From positions 6,930,001-6,994,000 of the forward strand of contig NC_085920.1 of assembly GCF_035222485.1 (NCBI RefSeq): a DNA stretch of 64,000 nucleotides, written 5' to 3'. The position numbers and the translations under genes were made by a program. Origin of the DNA: Podospora pseudoanserina. Lineage: Eukaryota; Ascomycota; Sordariomycetes; Sordariales; Podosporaceae. Below are positions 22,749-34,268 of the stretch, piece after piece. Within the stretch, counting starts at the first letter, position 1, and every line of letters starts with the position of its first letter. Under the pieces are notes generated by a model. It saw only the letters and a list, made by a program, of their open reading frames with translations. It ran no database searches and was not told where the DNA came from.

Positions 22749-24814
22749 ATGGCAACGACGCGGACATGGCTGACAGCCAGTCTACTGTCGATCTCGCAGC
22801 TCACTGCAGCTTACACACTTGATTTGAGCTCAACGGGTGAGGCTCGGTGCACCACATCCTGACCACAGTCCCGGCATTGACTCTATGACACCCTGCAGAC
22901 TCTCTCAAATCCGTCGCGAGCTCCATGACCGAAGACATGATGTCATTCTACTCAGGAGACAAACCAGGGGGCACCCCTGGTTTGCTCCCACAGCCATACT
23001 ACTGTGGGTTGCTACCCAACCCACCAGAGAATCATCATGAAAGACCTCACACACACTAACCCAACCGGAGCTCAGGGTGGGAAGCAGGAGCCCTCATGGG
23101 CGCTCTAATTGACTACTGGTACTACACCGGTGACACCCGCTGGAACGCCCTCGCCACCGAAGGCCTCCTCTTCCAAACCGGCCCCAATAACGACTACATG
23201 CCCCCCAACCAAACCGTCACCGAAGGAAACGACGACCAAGGCTTCTGGGGCATGGCCGTCATGACGGCCGCCGAGTACAACTTTGACAACCCACCCCCGG
23301 GCAAACCACAATGGCTCTCCCTCGCCCAAGCTGTCTTCAACACCCAGGCCGCCCGCTGGGACGCTGAGGACTGCGGCGGCGGCCTCCGGTGGCAGATCTT
23401 CACCTGGAACAACGGCTACGACTACAAGAACTCCATATCCCAAGCTTGCTTTTTCAACCTGGCTGCCCGGCTGGCCCTGTACACAGGGAACCAGTCCTAC
23501 GCCGACTGGGCAGACAAAGCCTGGGACTGGATGGTGGCTACCAACCTCATCAATCCAGAGTACTACTACATCTACGACGGCACCCACACCAACAACTGCT
23601 CCGAAATAACCCCCTACCAGTGGACTTACAATGCTGGCGCATTTTTGCTGGGTGCGGCGGCATTGTACAATTACACCACCGGCCCTGTCCAGTCCGTCTG
23701 GAGAGACCGTGTCGACGGCCTGTTGAACGGCACCTCTGTCTTCTTCACCGGCCCCAACAAGGACATCATGACCGAAGTCGCCTGCGAGCCCGTCGACCTC
23801 TGTGACCTCGACCAGCAGTCTTTCAAAGCTTACCTCTCCCGCTGGATGGCCGCCACGACTAAATGGGCGCCTTGGACATACGACAGGATCAAGCCGCTGC
23901 TGCAGTCTTCTGCCCAAGCTGCCGCGGGAACGTGTAGGGGAGGGGCAAATGGACGAATGTGCGGGCTGAAGTGGAATCAGGGGCCCAAGTGGGATGGGAG
24001 CACGGGGGTGGGGCAGCAGATGGCGGCCATGGAGGTGGTGTTGGGGAATATGATTGGGCAGAGGCATGGTCCGGTGACTGATCGAAAGGGGGGGACGAGT
24101 AAAGGGGATCCGGGGGCGGGGGGGCAGGATATGGGACGGAATGATCCATTGCAGCGGGCGGGTGCGTGGCCGCCGGTTAGTCAGGGGGGTAGGGCGGGGG
24201 CGTGGATACTGATGTTGCTGACTGTTTTGGGGGTTGTTGGCGGGTGTGTTTTTGTTTTGGTAGATGAAGGGAATGGGATGGAGGAGCAGATTGAGGGGGT
24301 CGGGGACGTGGTTACTGTTGCTGGCGGGATGGGGAGGAGGAGAGATGGGAATAAGTTGAGGAAGGAGAGTCCGAATATTTTGGGGGCGATGGTGGCGGCG
24401 GGGTCGTTGGAGAAGGAGAGGGGCGGGGCGGTGAATAGAAGCGATAGTGATAGAACGCTGAGGGGGGATGAGGATGGGATGGGGGCGGAACACGTGGACA
24501 AGCCGGTGGGGGAGCCGCCTATTATCAAGGTGCCTCATCCGAGGAATAGGAAGCCGTTGAGGACGACGTTGCTGGCGAAGCAGCATCAGAGGCAGTGGTC
24601 GAAGTCGAGGCGGAATTATTGGGGAGATAATGATGGAAGTGGGGAAACGGTGGTGGGGGATCTTGTCAAAGACCAAATTGTTGATAACAATAACCGTGTT
24701 GAAGCCGTCAGTGCGCCACCGCCAAAGAAGAGAAGGCAATCAGACCCCGGGTCAGACAGCAATAAGGATAAGGTCACGCTTCCCGAGAAAAGGGCCGTCG
24801 AGGAAGGGGGTTAG
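22749..24814 (+). CDS. GH76 family alpha-1,6-mannanase-like protein (DFG5/DCW1 type) with long C-terminal tail
   Basis: This family processes mannan at the cell surface and helps attach GPI proteins to the wall. Three exons, 22749-22836, 22899-23003 and 23076-24814 (introns 62 and 72 bp), restore LDLSSTDSLKS and YYWWEAGALMG and give 643 residues. Residues 1-21 are a signal peptide. The GH76 domain follows to about residue 375, with the catalytic Asp pair in GNDDQGFWG, then CGGGLRWQ and the conserved Cys pairs near TEVACEP and GRMCGLKW. Several N-glycosylation sites are present. A hydrophobic segment (WILMLLTVLGVVGGCVFVLV) near residue 430 would be the GPI-signal end in typical relatives, but here the frame runs on for about 190 basic, disordered residues including PPPKKRRQSD. 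This suggests a type I membrane protein. An alternative ATG at 22683 lacks a good signal peptide. Confidence 0.88.
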
Positions 24815-27437
24815 GTGGAGCGATACGGTGGAGGGTAGCTTGCGTTTGGATGCTCAGCAGACGTATTCGGCGTATTGGGAGAGTGAGTGTTATTGACCTC
24901 CTGGGTTGGAGTGTGTGTACATACTTTGCATTGGTTAGAGATCTTTTTCTGGGACAGTCATTTTGGGATTCTGAGAGGCACAATTGGGATACAATCACAA
25001 CATTGGAAGGGAGGGCATATTGTATATCATTTGGCACGGGAGAGTGCTGATGTGGTTTCGTATGTGTAGGGTTAGGTTGAACTTGGTCAGTTGGCTTACC
25101 TCATCACACATTGTCATGTTGCACATGCAGAGTCGCTGCTGGTGAGGGGGCTTGATATGTCAGGAGTGGGCGAGAAAGGTGGTCGAGTGTATTGTATAGT
25201 TGTTCAAACATACTCCTTCCAACAGCCTCAGTTACCCTCGTCACAACAACCCTTGTGGTCAAGTGGCAAGGGTATCAGGGCTGCTCACGCCGCCGCCCAC
25301 CGCCGGGCTCACCAAAAGCTCGATGGCGGATTCCTTTTTTACAAGTTTGGGTCTGGGGTCTGGGTTCATGTTTTTGAACCTCAACTCCAATCAGCTCATA
25401 ATACAGCTGCGACTTGCTCGGATTGTCGGAAAAACACGGAGGTAAGTGGTAGAAATTACTTCTTGTTGACGGTTGCCCTCAGCCACGAGCTGTTGCAATT
25501 TTGGAGTCGAAATAGGCACTCATGTAAAAGTCGAGGAAGGAAAACATTCTGCTCTGTTTCTCATTTCTACGACTGGCAAACATTTGGCCTGCTATGGCCG
25601 TGTGTCTGGCAGAATACCAGTATGGGAGTGTTTGAAACTTCGGGTTTTGGCCTAGAGAAAATATAAGTTTATGTGTCAGTAAAGCATCCGTTTCGGAATG
25701 TCTAATCACGTTTCGGGACCGCAAGTCAAAAGACTGAGATGTGACTTGGAAAGACGGAAAGCTCTGGTCACCGCTTCTTTAGACAGGAGCCGGGTACTCT
25801 TTGAAGCATAGCCTGAGGAGAGATCTACTGTGAAAAAGGCAACAGCTGACTGGCGATGAAGTTCCACAAATCAACGTGATTGCCAAACACAAAGCAGATT
25901 CTCTTCGCACAATCACAATCACGATGTGTGGAATGTGTACCACCATCTCGACGGTCGGCAGTGGCACAAGTACAACCGTTGATCAGTGCGCTTAAGTCCT
26001 TAAGGCCACCCTGTTTGAGGAGATGCTCGACCCACGCACGAGAAAAAGATAAATGAGGTGTCAAAATAGGGTGCTGACATGCGAAGTGAGTTACGTGCTG
26101 AAGTCTCAGTCACCACGATGGGAATATTCTCCGTGGCCAATGAGACTCTTTGATAGGAGAATGAAAACGCCTCGATCGATCCGGGACCGGGAATTGGGGG
26201 GGCGGGCGGTGAAATTGGCACTTTCGGTTGTTGAAACAGGCTCTGTGGTGATGTTGTGGTTGTTGCGATTGCCCATGAGGTTGTTCGATGCTGTTCATTT
26301 CAATGGGACTATTTGCGACATAGAAACCTTCTGTCCAGTCGTTAAGGTCATCTGACCATCTGACAGCGGAGATCTGGTCTCGCAGCAGCGTTGCCTGCAT
26401 GAAGCAGTGTAATATTCCTCGGTGCCTTGCTCGAAGGATCGATGAGCAGGGTCCCCTGAAATATCTTCTTGTGCTCCAGTTACCTCCTGCCGAGGATGTC
26501 GGGAGGCGCTTGCAGTTGATCCGTCCCCAAGTCGGTGACCCACGGGCATGATACACGAGGTTGGTCCGTGGTAGCGTTTAATATATGCTGATCTGGAATG
26601 CTGCAGGAGAAACAGAGATGCTAGATACAGTGGTCCATCGTCGGCTGCGCGGGTATCCGTAGGTTCGGCCGCCTGGTCCACCTGGTCTTCTTGTCGAGGG
26701 AAGAAGACCCGGCTAGGGCACGGTAATGGCTTTGGTTGGAGGATGAGCGAGAAACTCGAGATCGCATGCATAGGTTGCTCAAATCCGGTGGCACTGTCAC
26801 CAATGCTGACAGGATGGGGCGAAGAAGAGCTGGAGCAGCATTCACTTCCCAAGCGCTCACCAAACCTAGCACTTGGACCCTTGATCCGACACACAAACTC
26901 TTGGCTGAGAGCATTAACCGCTCTGAACCGAGCGGCTGAGTTTGGCTGATTCACTGTGTTGTGGCAGCTACCCGCTTGTACGAGGCACTGGCGCCGTCCC
27001 GTCATTGTCTCCAGTTCCCAATCAGTTCACTGCGCTCTTGGTGACTTGAAAACCTTGACCGCTCCGCTCTTGCAGGTAGCCATGGAGTTGCTCTCGGTTT
27101 GCGATTGTCGGCAAGTTCCATAACTTGGCGTCTCCCCGGATTTCCCTGGGGCACGTCGGGACCGGTAGTCATCCGGCGATGCGGAGAGTGAGTAGGCTTC
27201 CTTCATCGGCTCGAGTCAATACTTTATCAGGGGGTCCGTCCAAAGATTGCCTCCTCCAAAACATAACTGACAGGACAAAGATTTTGACTCCTTGGACGAC
27301 TCCAACACTCGGTGTCGACGCGTGGCAACCTTTCGCCATCCACCCATACGCAATTCCGGTACGTTGGGGATAGTTCAGACCACTCGGCGGTCCCGTCGAC
27401 GAGTCCTTGCAACTGACGAAGCGCTCAGGGACCAAAA
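24815..27437. other. Intergenic region, 2.6 kb
   Basis: This lies between the GH76 gene and the small membrane-protein gene, both on plus. Open frames exist, the longest being 236 codons on minus at 26295-27005 with an ATG, but their composition is irregular and I recognise nothing. A small unknown gene cannot be excluded. Confidence 0.4.
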
Positions 27438-27990
27438 ATGCCAGATTATATTGGATCACCTGGGGGTGACCATGCAGATTTCAACCAGTCTTCGAATGCC
27501 ATCCAGGACAAGCTCGGAGGCACCGGCAATATCGTTAACATCACCGCCGCCGAGATCGCCGTCATCGTTATCACAGTCACCCTGGTCTTGTTGGCTCTAG
27601 TTGGTGTCTTTTACTGTCGAATCTTGCAAGCTCGTCGGGATCTCGATATAGAAAACAAGGCGAAGGAGCGGGCTGCGGGCCCCGCGCTGGGCGATTCCAT
27701 AGAACTGGTACGCACCAAAAGAGCATCCGGGAGCTCTTGCGATACGATATCGATCAAGAATAGAGACGAGATTGGCGAGCCCAGCTCGAGCAAGGGTAAA
27801 ACGCCGGCCGCCATGGAATCGAACCAAGAACCAAAACTGCCTCTTCGACACTATATCCATTGGAAGAACCCAGATCCGAAGGGACAAACTAAGCAACAAG
27901 AAGAAGGTAAGCAAAAGCTGCTAAACCAAGGCTTCGAGCAATCACTTACTCGGTGCTGCAGGATCCTCTTCTTCACAACCTCCGTACTGA
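27438..27990 (+). CDS. Small single-pass membrane protein, unknown function
   Basis: Two exons, 27438-27906 and 27962-27990, give 165 residues. The ATG has a good context (ACCAAAAATGCC). The 55-bp intron has donor GTAAGC and acceptor CTGCAG and leads to a stop after QQEEGSSSSQPPY. Residues 1-38 are polar and contain two N-x-S/T sites. Residues 39-61 form one membrane span (AAEIAVIVITVTLVLLALVG core). The remaining 100 residues are charged and would be cytoplasmic, beginning YCRILQARRDL. There is no cleavable signal peptide, so insertion as a type III protein is plausible. I do not recognise a family. A further upstream exon is possible. Confidence 0.5.
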
Positions 27991-29461
27991 CCCCAAGTCT
28001 GGAGCATCTCGCTCCTTTTGAGAAGACCTTGACGTAATGGGGTATTGCAGAATTCCCGCTCCTGAGTAAGCTGGATATGGGCCGACGAGATTCGAAGGGA
28101 GCTGGTTGCCCAGTGGCTGTTGTTGGAGAGATGATGGAACGAAGCGGAGATTTTTTCGTCAAGCTTCGGGTACCATTCCCGCCACAGCGGGCATTATGTG
28201 CAGGAAGGTTAGATCATGGGGCATTTTGGTGAGCTGTTTTTGAGGGGATTGTTGTGCGGCGTTCACGAGATACTAGACTGTAGAGGCTTCATGCCAGAAA
28301 TTGTTAGCGCCTATTTCCACCAAGCTTCCAAGTTTTCTGAGTTGGATACGTACAACTGAAGCATCGGTCCAGAGGCCCCCAAACGACGATAAGAGTCGAT
28401 CAAAGAATGTAGGCGAGGTCGATAGGTTGGTCCTTGCCGTTGGGCGAGATGCCGAGCCGCAAACACGTCGAGTGGTCAGGTCATTGAGTAAGGAAGAGCT
28501 TGGTAGGAGCAGCTTGAGGCACGTAAACATCATCAAGAAAAACGAACAGAGCAGGACAAGGAGTGTGTGGGCATCGTTGGATCCCCCAAAAGTGCAATCA
28601 ATGCTCACGACAAGCCAAGTGATCCTTCGCGGGCCGCACCGAGTGATCCCAGCTTAGCGTCTCGGCTGCTGACAACTCCCCCAACCCACAATCCGGGGAA
28701 GTCACTAACCCAGTTTCACTGCCAACCCCAACCCAGTTGCATCTTCGCCCCGCTGATATCGCGACATGAGATGCCCCGAGGACCGCACCAGTCAATGCTA
28801 TTTCTTGTTATCAACTCTTTTCACTATCCTGCTGCGCAACTCGATGGATTCTCGGCATGGGGAATCATCGACCATCAACCGGTACTTGTTCCAATCTCCA
28901 CCTCTTGCTGCCTGGTATCGCTGCCGTATCTCGTCCTCGGGACAAGAGCAGGCGAACATGATCGCCGAGGGATACCTCAATCAAGTAAGCCGAAACCATG
29001 GAAAGGTGACTGCTGAAACAACCCAACGTCCCCAGATATCCCCAATGCAGCCTCTAGAAAACATTCGCCAAGGCAAAATCCCCACACCGGTCAACGGGAA
29101 TGCAGCATGAAAAAGCAAAGTGGTGGAGGCAGTCCTCAAACCGATCCACACCGGTGAGGATCTATTGCAGAAGAGCATCTAGCAAAGGTCTCACAAGCTT
29201 AGAGACCGTCCAATGATAACCCATCGGCTAACTCTTGGATGCATTTCGCCATCTCAGTTTGTTCGCAAGCACGGCAACAGCTTTGATGGAACCCAACAAC
29301 CAGTCCTCTCAACTGCCACCTCCGAAAGGGCGACACGACAGCTGTCATGATGCCTCTCTGGTTGTAAAGGGCAGGTTCGAACGGTTCAGGAGCATATTCC
29401 CCGGCAGAATCCCTTCAAGGCCTATCAAGTTCGAGCCTTGCTTCCCCACAATCTCAGACTC
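27991..29461. other. Intergenic region, 1.5 kb
   Basis: No convincing gene. An open frame at 28766-29110 on plus starts with ATG and includes a plausible GTAAGC donor at 28985, but it has no recognisable domain and no clear downstream exon. Confidence 0.4.
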
Positions 29462-29786
29462 ATGATATCTCGGAGAGTCCTCTCCGAGAGATGGGCTCTT
29501 GAACAACATAAACCCAATATAACCAAGGAGAAACTTCTCCGGAAACTCAACTTTGTAGGAGATAAGCCTCCGGAAACTGTGATCGAGTCGATGAATGGCG
29601 ATGGCCTCAGTAGAATGTACGAGGCACATTTCATGTCGTACGATCAGTTCTGCATCTTGATTCGTTGGCGGCCATCAACCAAGCCAGATGGAAAGGGTAT
29701 GCAACTCGTTGTTGAGTTTCTGTGGTTGAGATCCTGTGCACCCATCACGTTGTACTGACCAATCAGCAAGCGACTGGTCGACATGA
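29462..29786 (+). CDS. Candidate small gene, unknown product
   Basis: An open frame from the ATG at 29462 runs to a GTATGC donor at 29697. A branch-like TACTGACC and an AATCAG acceptor at 29766 follow, and splicing gives a short last exon ending WST, 84 residues in total. The peptide is evenly mixed in composition and has a helical stretch (TKEKLLRKLNFVGDKPPETV), which makes it look more like protein than its surroundings. The upstream frame stays open without an ATG, so the true 5' exon may be elsewhere. I do not recognise it. Confidence 0.3.
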
Positions 29787-30068
29787 TAGCACTGTGAGGC
29801 CATCCTGACAGTTTGTTTTTGAAGCCAGACTGACGGCCAAATGAGCATACCATGACTTGCACACGATAGCATCATAATCCCATCAAAATTTCCCATCATT
29901 CCCACCCAACGAACGAACTTCTCACATGCACCAACATGAGACTTTCGCCTACACATGTCGCCCCACAGTGCTCACCCAGCCCCAGTTCTCTGTCCGAGAC
30001 ACCTGCGCAAAAATTGCTTCGGCATTTCTTGCGCGCGCAAAAATTCAGAGTTTGGGAAGTTTCGATTT

Positions 30069-30101
30069 TCTGCGCGCAAGAGTTGCAATTTTGCGCGCAG
30101 A
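30069..30101. repeat. Perfect 11-bp inverted repeat with TGCGCGCA core
   Basis: The arms TCTGCGCGCAA (30069-30079) and TTGCGCGCAGA (30091-30101) are exact reverse complements around an 11-bp spacer. Further copies of the core lie at 30003, 30030 and 30289-30308, the last again as an inverted pair with a longer spacer. Confidence 0.85.
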
Positions 30102-30844
30102 TTTAGGAGAGACAGGTCCGCAAGAATTGTGGCTCTCGCCATGAATTCTACGATTGGGCAGAATACGCGAGTGCGGAAAAGACACAGACCAATAGCATCA
30201 CCGCATTCGCAACTTCTCTCTCGGCAGCCTGCACCTGGGGTGCATAAGTCACCGCTGTGGAGTAGAAGATGTGGGGCACTGCGCAAGAATTCATGTTTTT
30301 GCGCGCAGAAATTCGACATCTTTTTTTCTCAGGGATCGAGAGGAAAAGCTCCCGAGGGTTGAGGCTTGGTGGGGGTGATATCTGAGAGGTCTCGGCGTCA
30401 AGACCACGTGTTGGTGAGAAGGGGAAAGGTCATTTCTGTGCAGTCATGATTTTGGGAGTGACCCTCACCACCTCCGGGCCACGCTTCTTCTGGGTCTGGT
30501 CCGGAGCGGCACCTCTTCGCCGCCGGACGGGGGTCGCACCCCCGTGCCGCTGTCTTCAGACTGCTGTCGTGAATCCCGATGTCACTGCTCCGCCGTTTTA
30601 TATTCAAAAGGATCCCCCAAAAAATACCTCTAACTGAGGATCCTTCAAATGAATCGACTCTGGCTTTGTCATCGCGGATAACACCACAAGCTTCCTGGCC
30701 TGCGCGATGGTGACAGTAGGAACGAGTATGAATGCATGTCGACCTTCCGGGCCACCGCGGGTGTCGTCGTTGAACATCCGGAGCGCTGTGCATCTTCACC
30801 AAACACATCGCGGGCACCATCTGGAGCATCCATGCGCTGCTATG

Positions 30845-31165
30845 ACCGCGTATATGAAACGTTGCGTCCCTGCCGTCTGTGCCTCCGGGGAATGAGAAAT
30901 ATCGCGCCCGGATCTTCCCTCAGGTATCATCACCGCCCGCGTATATGGACTGTTGCTTCCGCAACTCTCTCCGGAAGCCAGTTGATGCCTCCTCGACGTC
31001 TTCGCCCCCGGGCAATGAACTTTATGCTTCCTGGATCACCGCTCAGGACCGCGCATATGAAATGTTGTTTCGGCAACACTCCCCGGGAGATGTTCTGAGG
31101 CTTCCCCGACGTTTTCGCGCCACCGGGGGGGGGGGAAAGAATCCATGCTCCCGGATCGCCTTTAG
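30845..31165. repeat. Degenerate tandem repeat, three units of about 90-115 bp
   Basis: Units begin at about 30845, 30932 and 31048 with ACCGC...ATATG. Units two and three share ATATGNANTGTTG, TTCNGCAAC, CTCCCCGG-like, CGACGTNTTCGC and a GGATC(A)CC(T)...AGG end. Unit one is shorter and more diverged. Several differences between units two and three are C/T or G/A transitions. Confidence 0.65.
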
Positions 31166-32604
31166 GTGTCAACCGTGGAGCGACTGATAGTTTCCGGTCC
31201 TGAAAATGCCGCCGGGGAAAAATATTGACCTCCGGATCCAACCTGATGCTGTCGAAAATGTGGAAGTGATTGAGATGGGTTGTCGGAGGCCATAGGGATT
31301 TCCGGGCCAAGTTGTATTATAGAATGGGGCCTGCCACCGCACTCAAGCATGAATATTTGCTTCCGTACCACACAGTTCAACCCGGGAGGGAAGACTCTCC
31401 ATTCCGCCGTCCCTCTCCGCCTTTCCGCCCTCAGTCAGTCAGCTGCGCGTGGTGGGTGAATTCTGCAACGCGGGAGCAATTCCGTGCCTAACTCTACAAC
31501 ATAGTTCAACCTGGGGAGGTTTGTGTCCTGTCCTTTGCGTGCCATCGCAGTCAACGCACGAAGTCGAGATATCACGCCGGAAAGAATTCCGTCCCACACT
31601 TTCCCACCCTCAACACCACTGCTGGGGATGACCCCAAACGGGGCATCCGCGGAGAAGCAGTTCCCCATTCCGTGCTGTCCTCTCACATACATCTTATCAA
31701 CCTACTTTGTCAAGTCCATGTCGAAGTGTTGTATCTTTCCGAGCCAACTCACCCAACCCATCTCGCAAAAAGTTCCCAAGATACCTAACCCATACATTCC
31801 CTCGACTTTACTGAACATCCCGCAGGATGTGATGCCTCTTCTCCGCGGGGGTAACCTGGATCTGTCCAGAGCTGCATTTCCTCGGAATTTAGACTCTTTT
31901 TCCGCGGAAACGTCTCCTTCCGGGGAGATGCTACAGTCTCGTCTTATCTGCAATTTGAACCCGGCGACAATGTTGCTGTTGCGGATGGGTGACTTGGTGC
32001 CCAAACTATACGGTAGATATGCGAATATGTCACGATGCCTGACTGAAACCCTCCTCTCACCCATCTTCTCGCGTTCGTCATTCTCGTCATATCAGAGACC
32101 TTCGAAAACATCGCCGAGGTTGTCCACCGGCAGTTGGGTCTGAGAGGCCCAGCCCAACTCCTCCCTAAATCACAGGGTCGAAGCACCTAGACCGCAAATA
32201 TTCGCGATAGGGGACTCTGTTGAACGCTGCCCGGAGGGCGCGCGGACTTTGGACCCTCCGGTTATCGACGCCCTTTCTTTGCTGCTGCCCCATGGTCACT
32301 TGCAAATCATCATTCAGCCCAACAATTGCACAGTTGTCTAGTCAGAGCCGCCTCCCGCCAGGCCACGATTGCCAGTCTTGGGTACGACAGATAGCCCGCC
32401 TCAGCTCGCGGTCATTAATCCATTCCCAGCATCCAAAGACCACAAGACAGTTTCACAGACGTCTCGGACAAGAAGCACACGACTTCCCCGGGATCACCAG
32501 ACTAACACTCACAACCACCACCCAGACAGTCCACCTCCGTTAAACCATTTCTGATCATACAAACTCTCGCATGAATCCCCCCCCCCCGCCCTCCTCTCCC
32601 ACTC

Positions 32605-34268
32605 TCAACGCTTCCCCTCGGGTGACTTTGGGCTTTTGGGCAAATACCGACTCTTGATCGCATGCCCGATGACGCTCATCCTGCTCCCGATGGTGCCGTC
32701 TTGCATTCGGCTCGCGAGGGCTTCTTCCAGGGCTGACTGGGTGACTGAAGCGTCTATTGCACACACACGCACGATTGGTACCGGCTGAAAGAAAGGGTAG
32801 GTAGGGATGATGTAAAAACTCACCATCAAGATCACTAAAACTGCTCCCCATGCTGGGAGTGCCCGTGCCGTCGCTGCCCTCACGGGAAACCCCCTTTCCT
32901 TTCTCTCTCAGCTCGGCCGTTCTGCTTCTCGGGGATAGTGTCCCATGAATGTGATCTTGACCGGCAACAGGGTATCTACCCCCACCGGCTGCCAGGGCAG
33001 TTCCAGGACGGTGAACGATAGCCGCTGAACTAGCTGATGAATCGGATGTTTGGCTGAACTCGCCACCGCCGGTGACACCAACAGGGGCACCTCTCAGTGT
33101 AGCGCCCAAATCCATCTGTTGTTGATGTGGGGGCGGTAAGAACGCAGGCTCGGGCTCATCCTCGTCTTCTTCGGCAAGGCCGTCAAATCCAGCGCGGTGG
33201 TCGCCGTAAACGGAGAATCGGGGCGGACGTCGAATGATACGGCTCTGGACGGGGGAGTCGTCAGAGTCCGATTCCTCTTCGCTTTCTGAGGCAGCTGGGC
33301 TGGCGGAGACAGAAGGCTGGGCGGCGCCGAAGGTGGAGGTATCATCTTGATCTGTTCCTTCGCGCTGTTGATACGAGAAAGAAGACATGTAACGACCTGT
33401 AGATCGGGTGGAGGTGACAGAAGGGGCTGGTCTGATGCCGAGCTGGGTCTGGGTTGGGATAGTAGTGCCGGCGGATGAGTTGCGCGAGACGGCAGGGCGG
33501 AGAGGGATGGTGGTGGGCTTGGCTGCAGAAGGGCCGGCTCCGACGGTGGTGGCATACTCTGCGTCCTGTCTTGGGAGAGGAGCAGACGGAATATCTTTGC
33601 GATCATTGCGCATAGAAAGAGAAGAAGGAGCTCTGCCACTGGCCGAACCAGTGCGTCTCAGGGGCTCCGATATCTGAGGATAATGGGTGGTGTGGGAAGA
33701 AGGCTCGGCGCCGGGGATGGGTGAAGGAGCAGCAGAACCCCTACCTGTGGCTGCCTTGAGCATCTGAGCGCGGATTTGGCTTGCATGGCGATCTGTGAGG
33801 TAGTTTGCCATCTGAATAAGGAAATCGACGGTCACCTCGAATTGTGAAGCTCTATAAGCACACAGTGTTAGTACACACTGAGGTCTTTCATCGACAAGGC
33901 AACATGTGGCTCTTACAGCTCGTTCCCTGCCTAGATGTTAGCGACATGCTTCAGATCAAAAGACACAAGAATGAACTGGCTTACAGTTGATATTTCCACC
34001 TGAGCGTGAGTTATCGGAGATGATACTCCAAAGCGCGTTTGACTTCTCTTCGTTCCAGTCCATCTATGCCGGCGTCAGTGAGGGAGTCCACAAGGCGGGC
34101 ACAGTGCGAGCGCGTGCAACGTACCAGCGGCGGATCGACGAAATCGCCGCGCTTGAAGGGCAAGCGAATGTAGAGCAGGTACTTGGGTTCCTGCGCTACG
34201 CTCGCCTGCCCCTTGGTTTCTTTGGGCTCTGGGGCCCGGCCCTCTCTCTGTCGTCGTTGCTCCTCCAT
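32605..34268 (-). CDS. ATG29: Autophagy-related protein 29
   Basis: ATG29 works with Atg17 and Atg31 in the scaffold that starts autophagosome formation. Five exons are read: 34125-34268, 33985-34063, a 10-nt exon 33917-33926, 32824-33851 and 32605-32753 (introns 61, 58, 65 and 70 bp), giving 469 residues. The joins restore the family core: YLLYIRLPFKRGDFVDPP, MDWNEEKSNALWSII, NINWNELASQFEVTVDFL and the helix YLTDRHASQIRAQML. The C-terminal part is a long Ser/Pro-rich phosphorylatable region ending in a conserved-looking block (TQSALEEALASRMQDGTIG, then SRMSVIGHAIKSRYLPKS). The third intron has a perfect TACTAAC branch site. The ATG at 34268 is the first in frame. A better-context ATG at 34483 would extend the N-terminus by 72 residues but is out of frame by one base at a run of seven C (34438-34444). 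Confidence 0.88.

Larger units (their letters stand above)
29787..32604. other. Gene-poor 2.8 kb region with palindromes and decayed repeats
   Basis: No supported coding region. The interval holds a cluster of TGCGCGCA palindromes (30003-30320), a degenerate tandem repeat (30845-31165), an 11-G run near 31130 and many CCGG and TCCGCGGA motifs up to about 31920. It separates the membrane-protein area from ATG29 and includes the ATG29 3' side. Confidence 0.6.

Noticed and set aside
23105-24739. 544-codon open frame antisense to the GH76 gene
   Set aside because: It is the mirror of a C-rich then G-rich coding sequence, lacks any domain, and the plus frame is a clear GH76 protein.
26295-27005. 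236-codon minus-strand frame
   Set aside because: ATG start, but irregular composition and no domain; not strong enough for a gene call.
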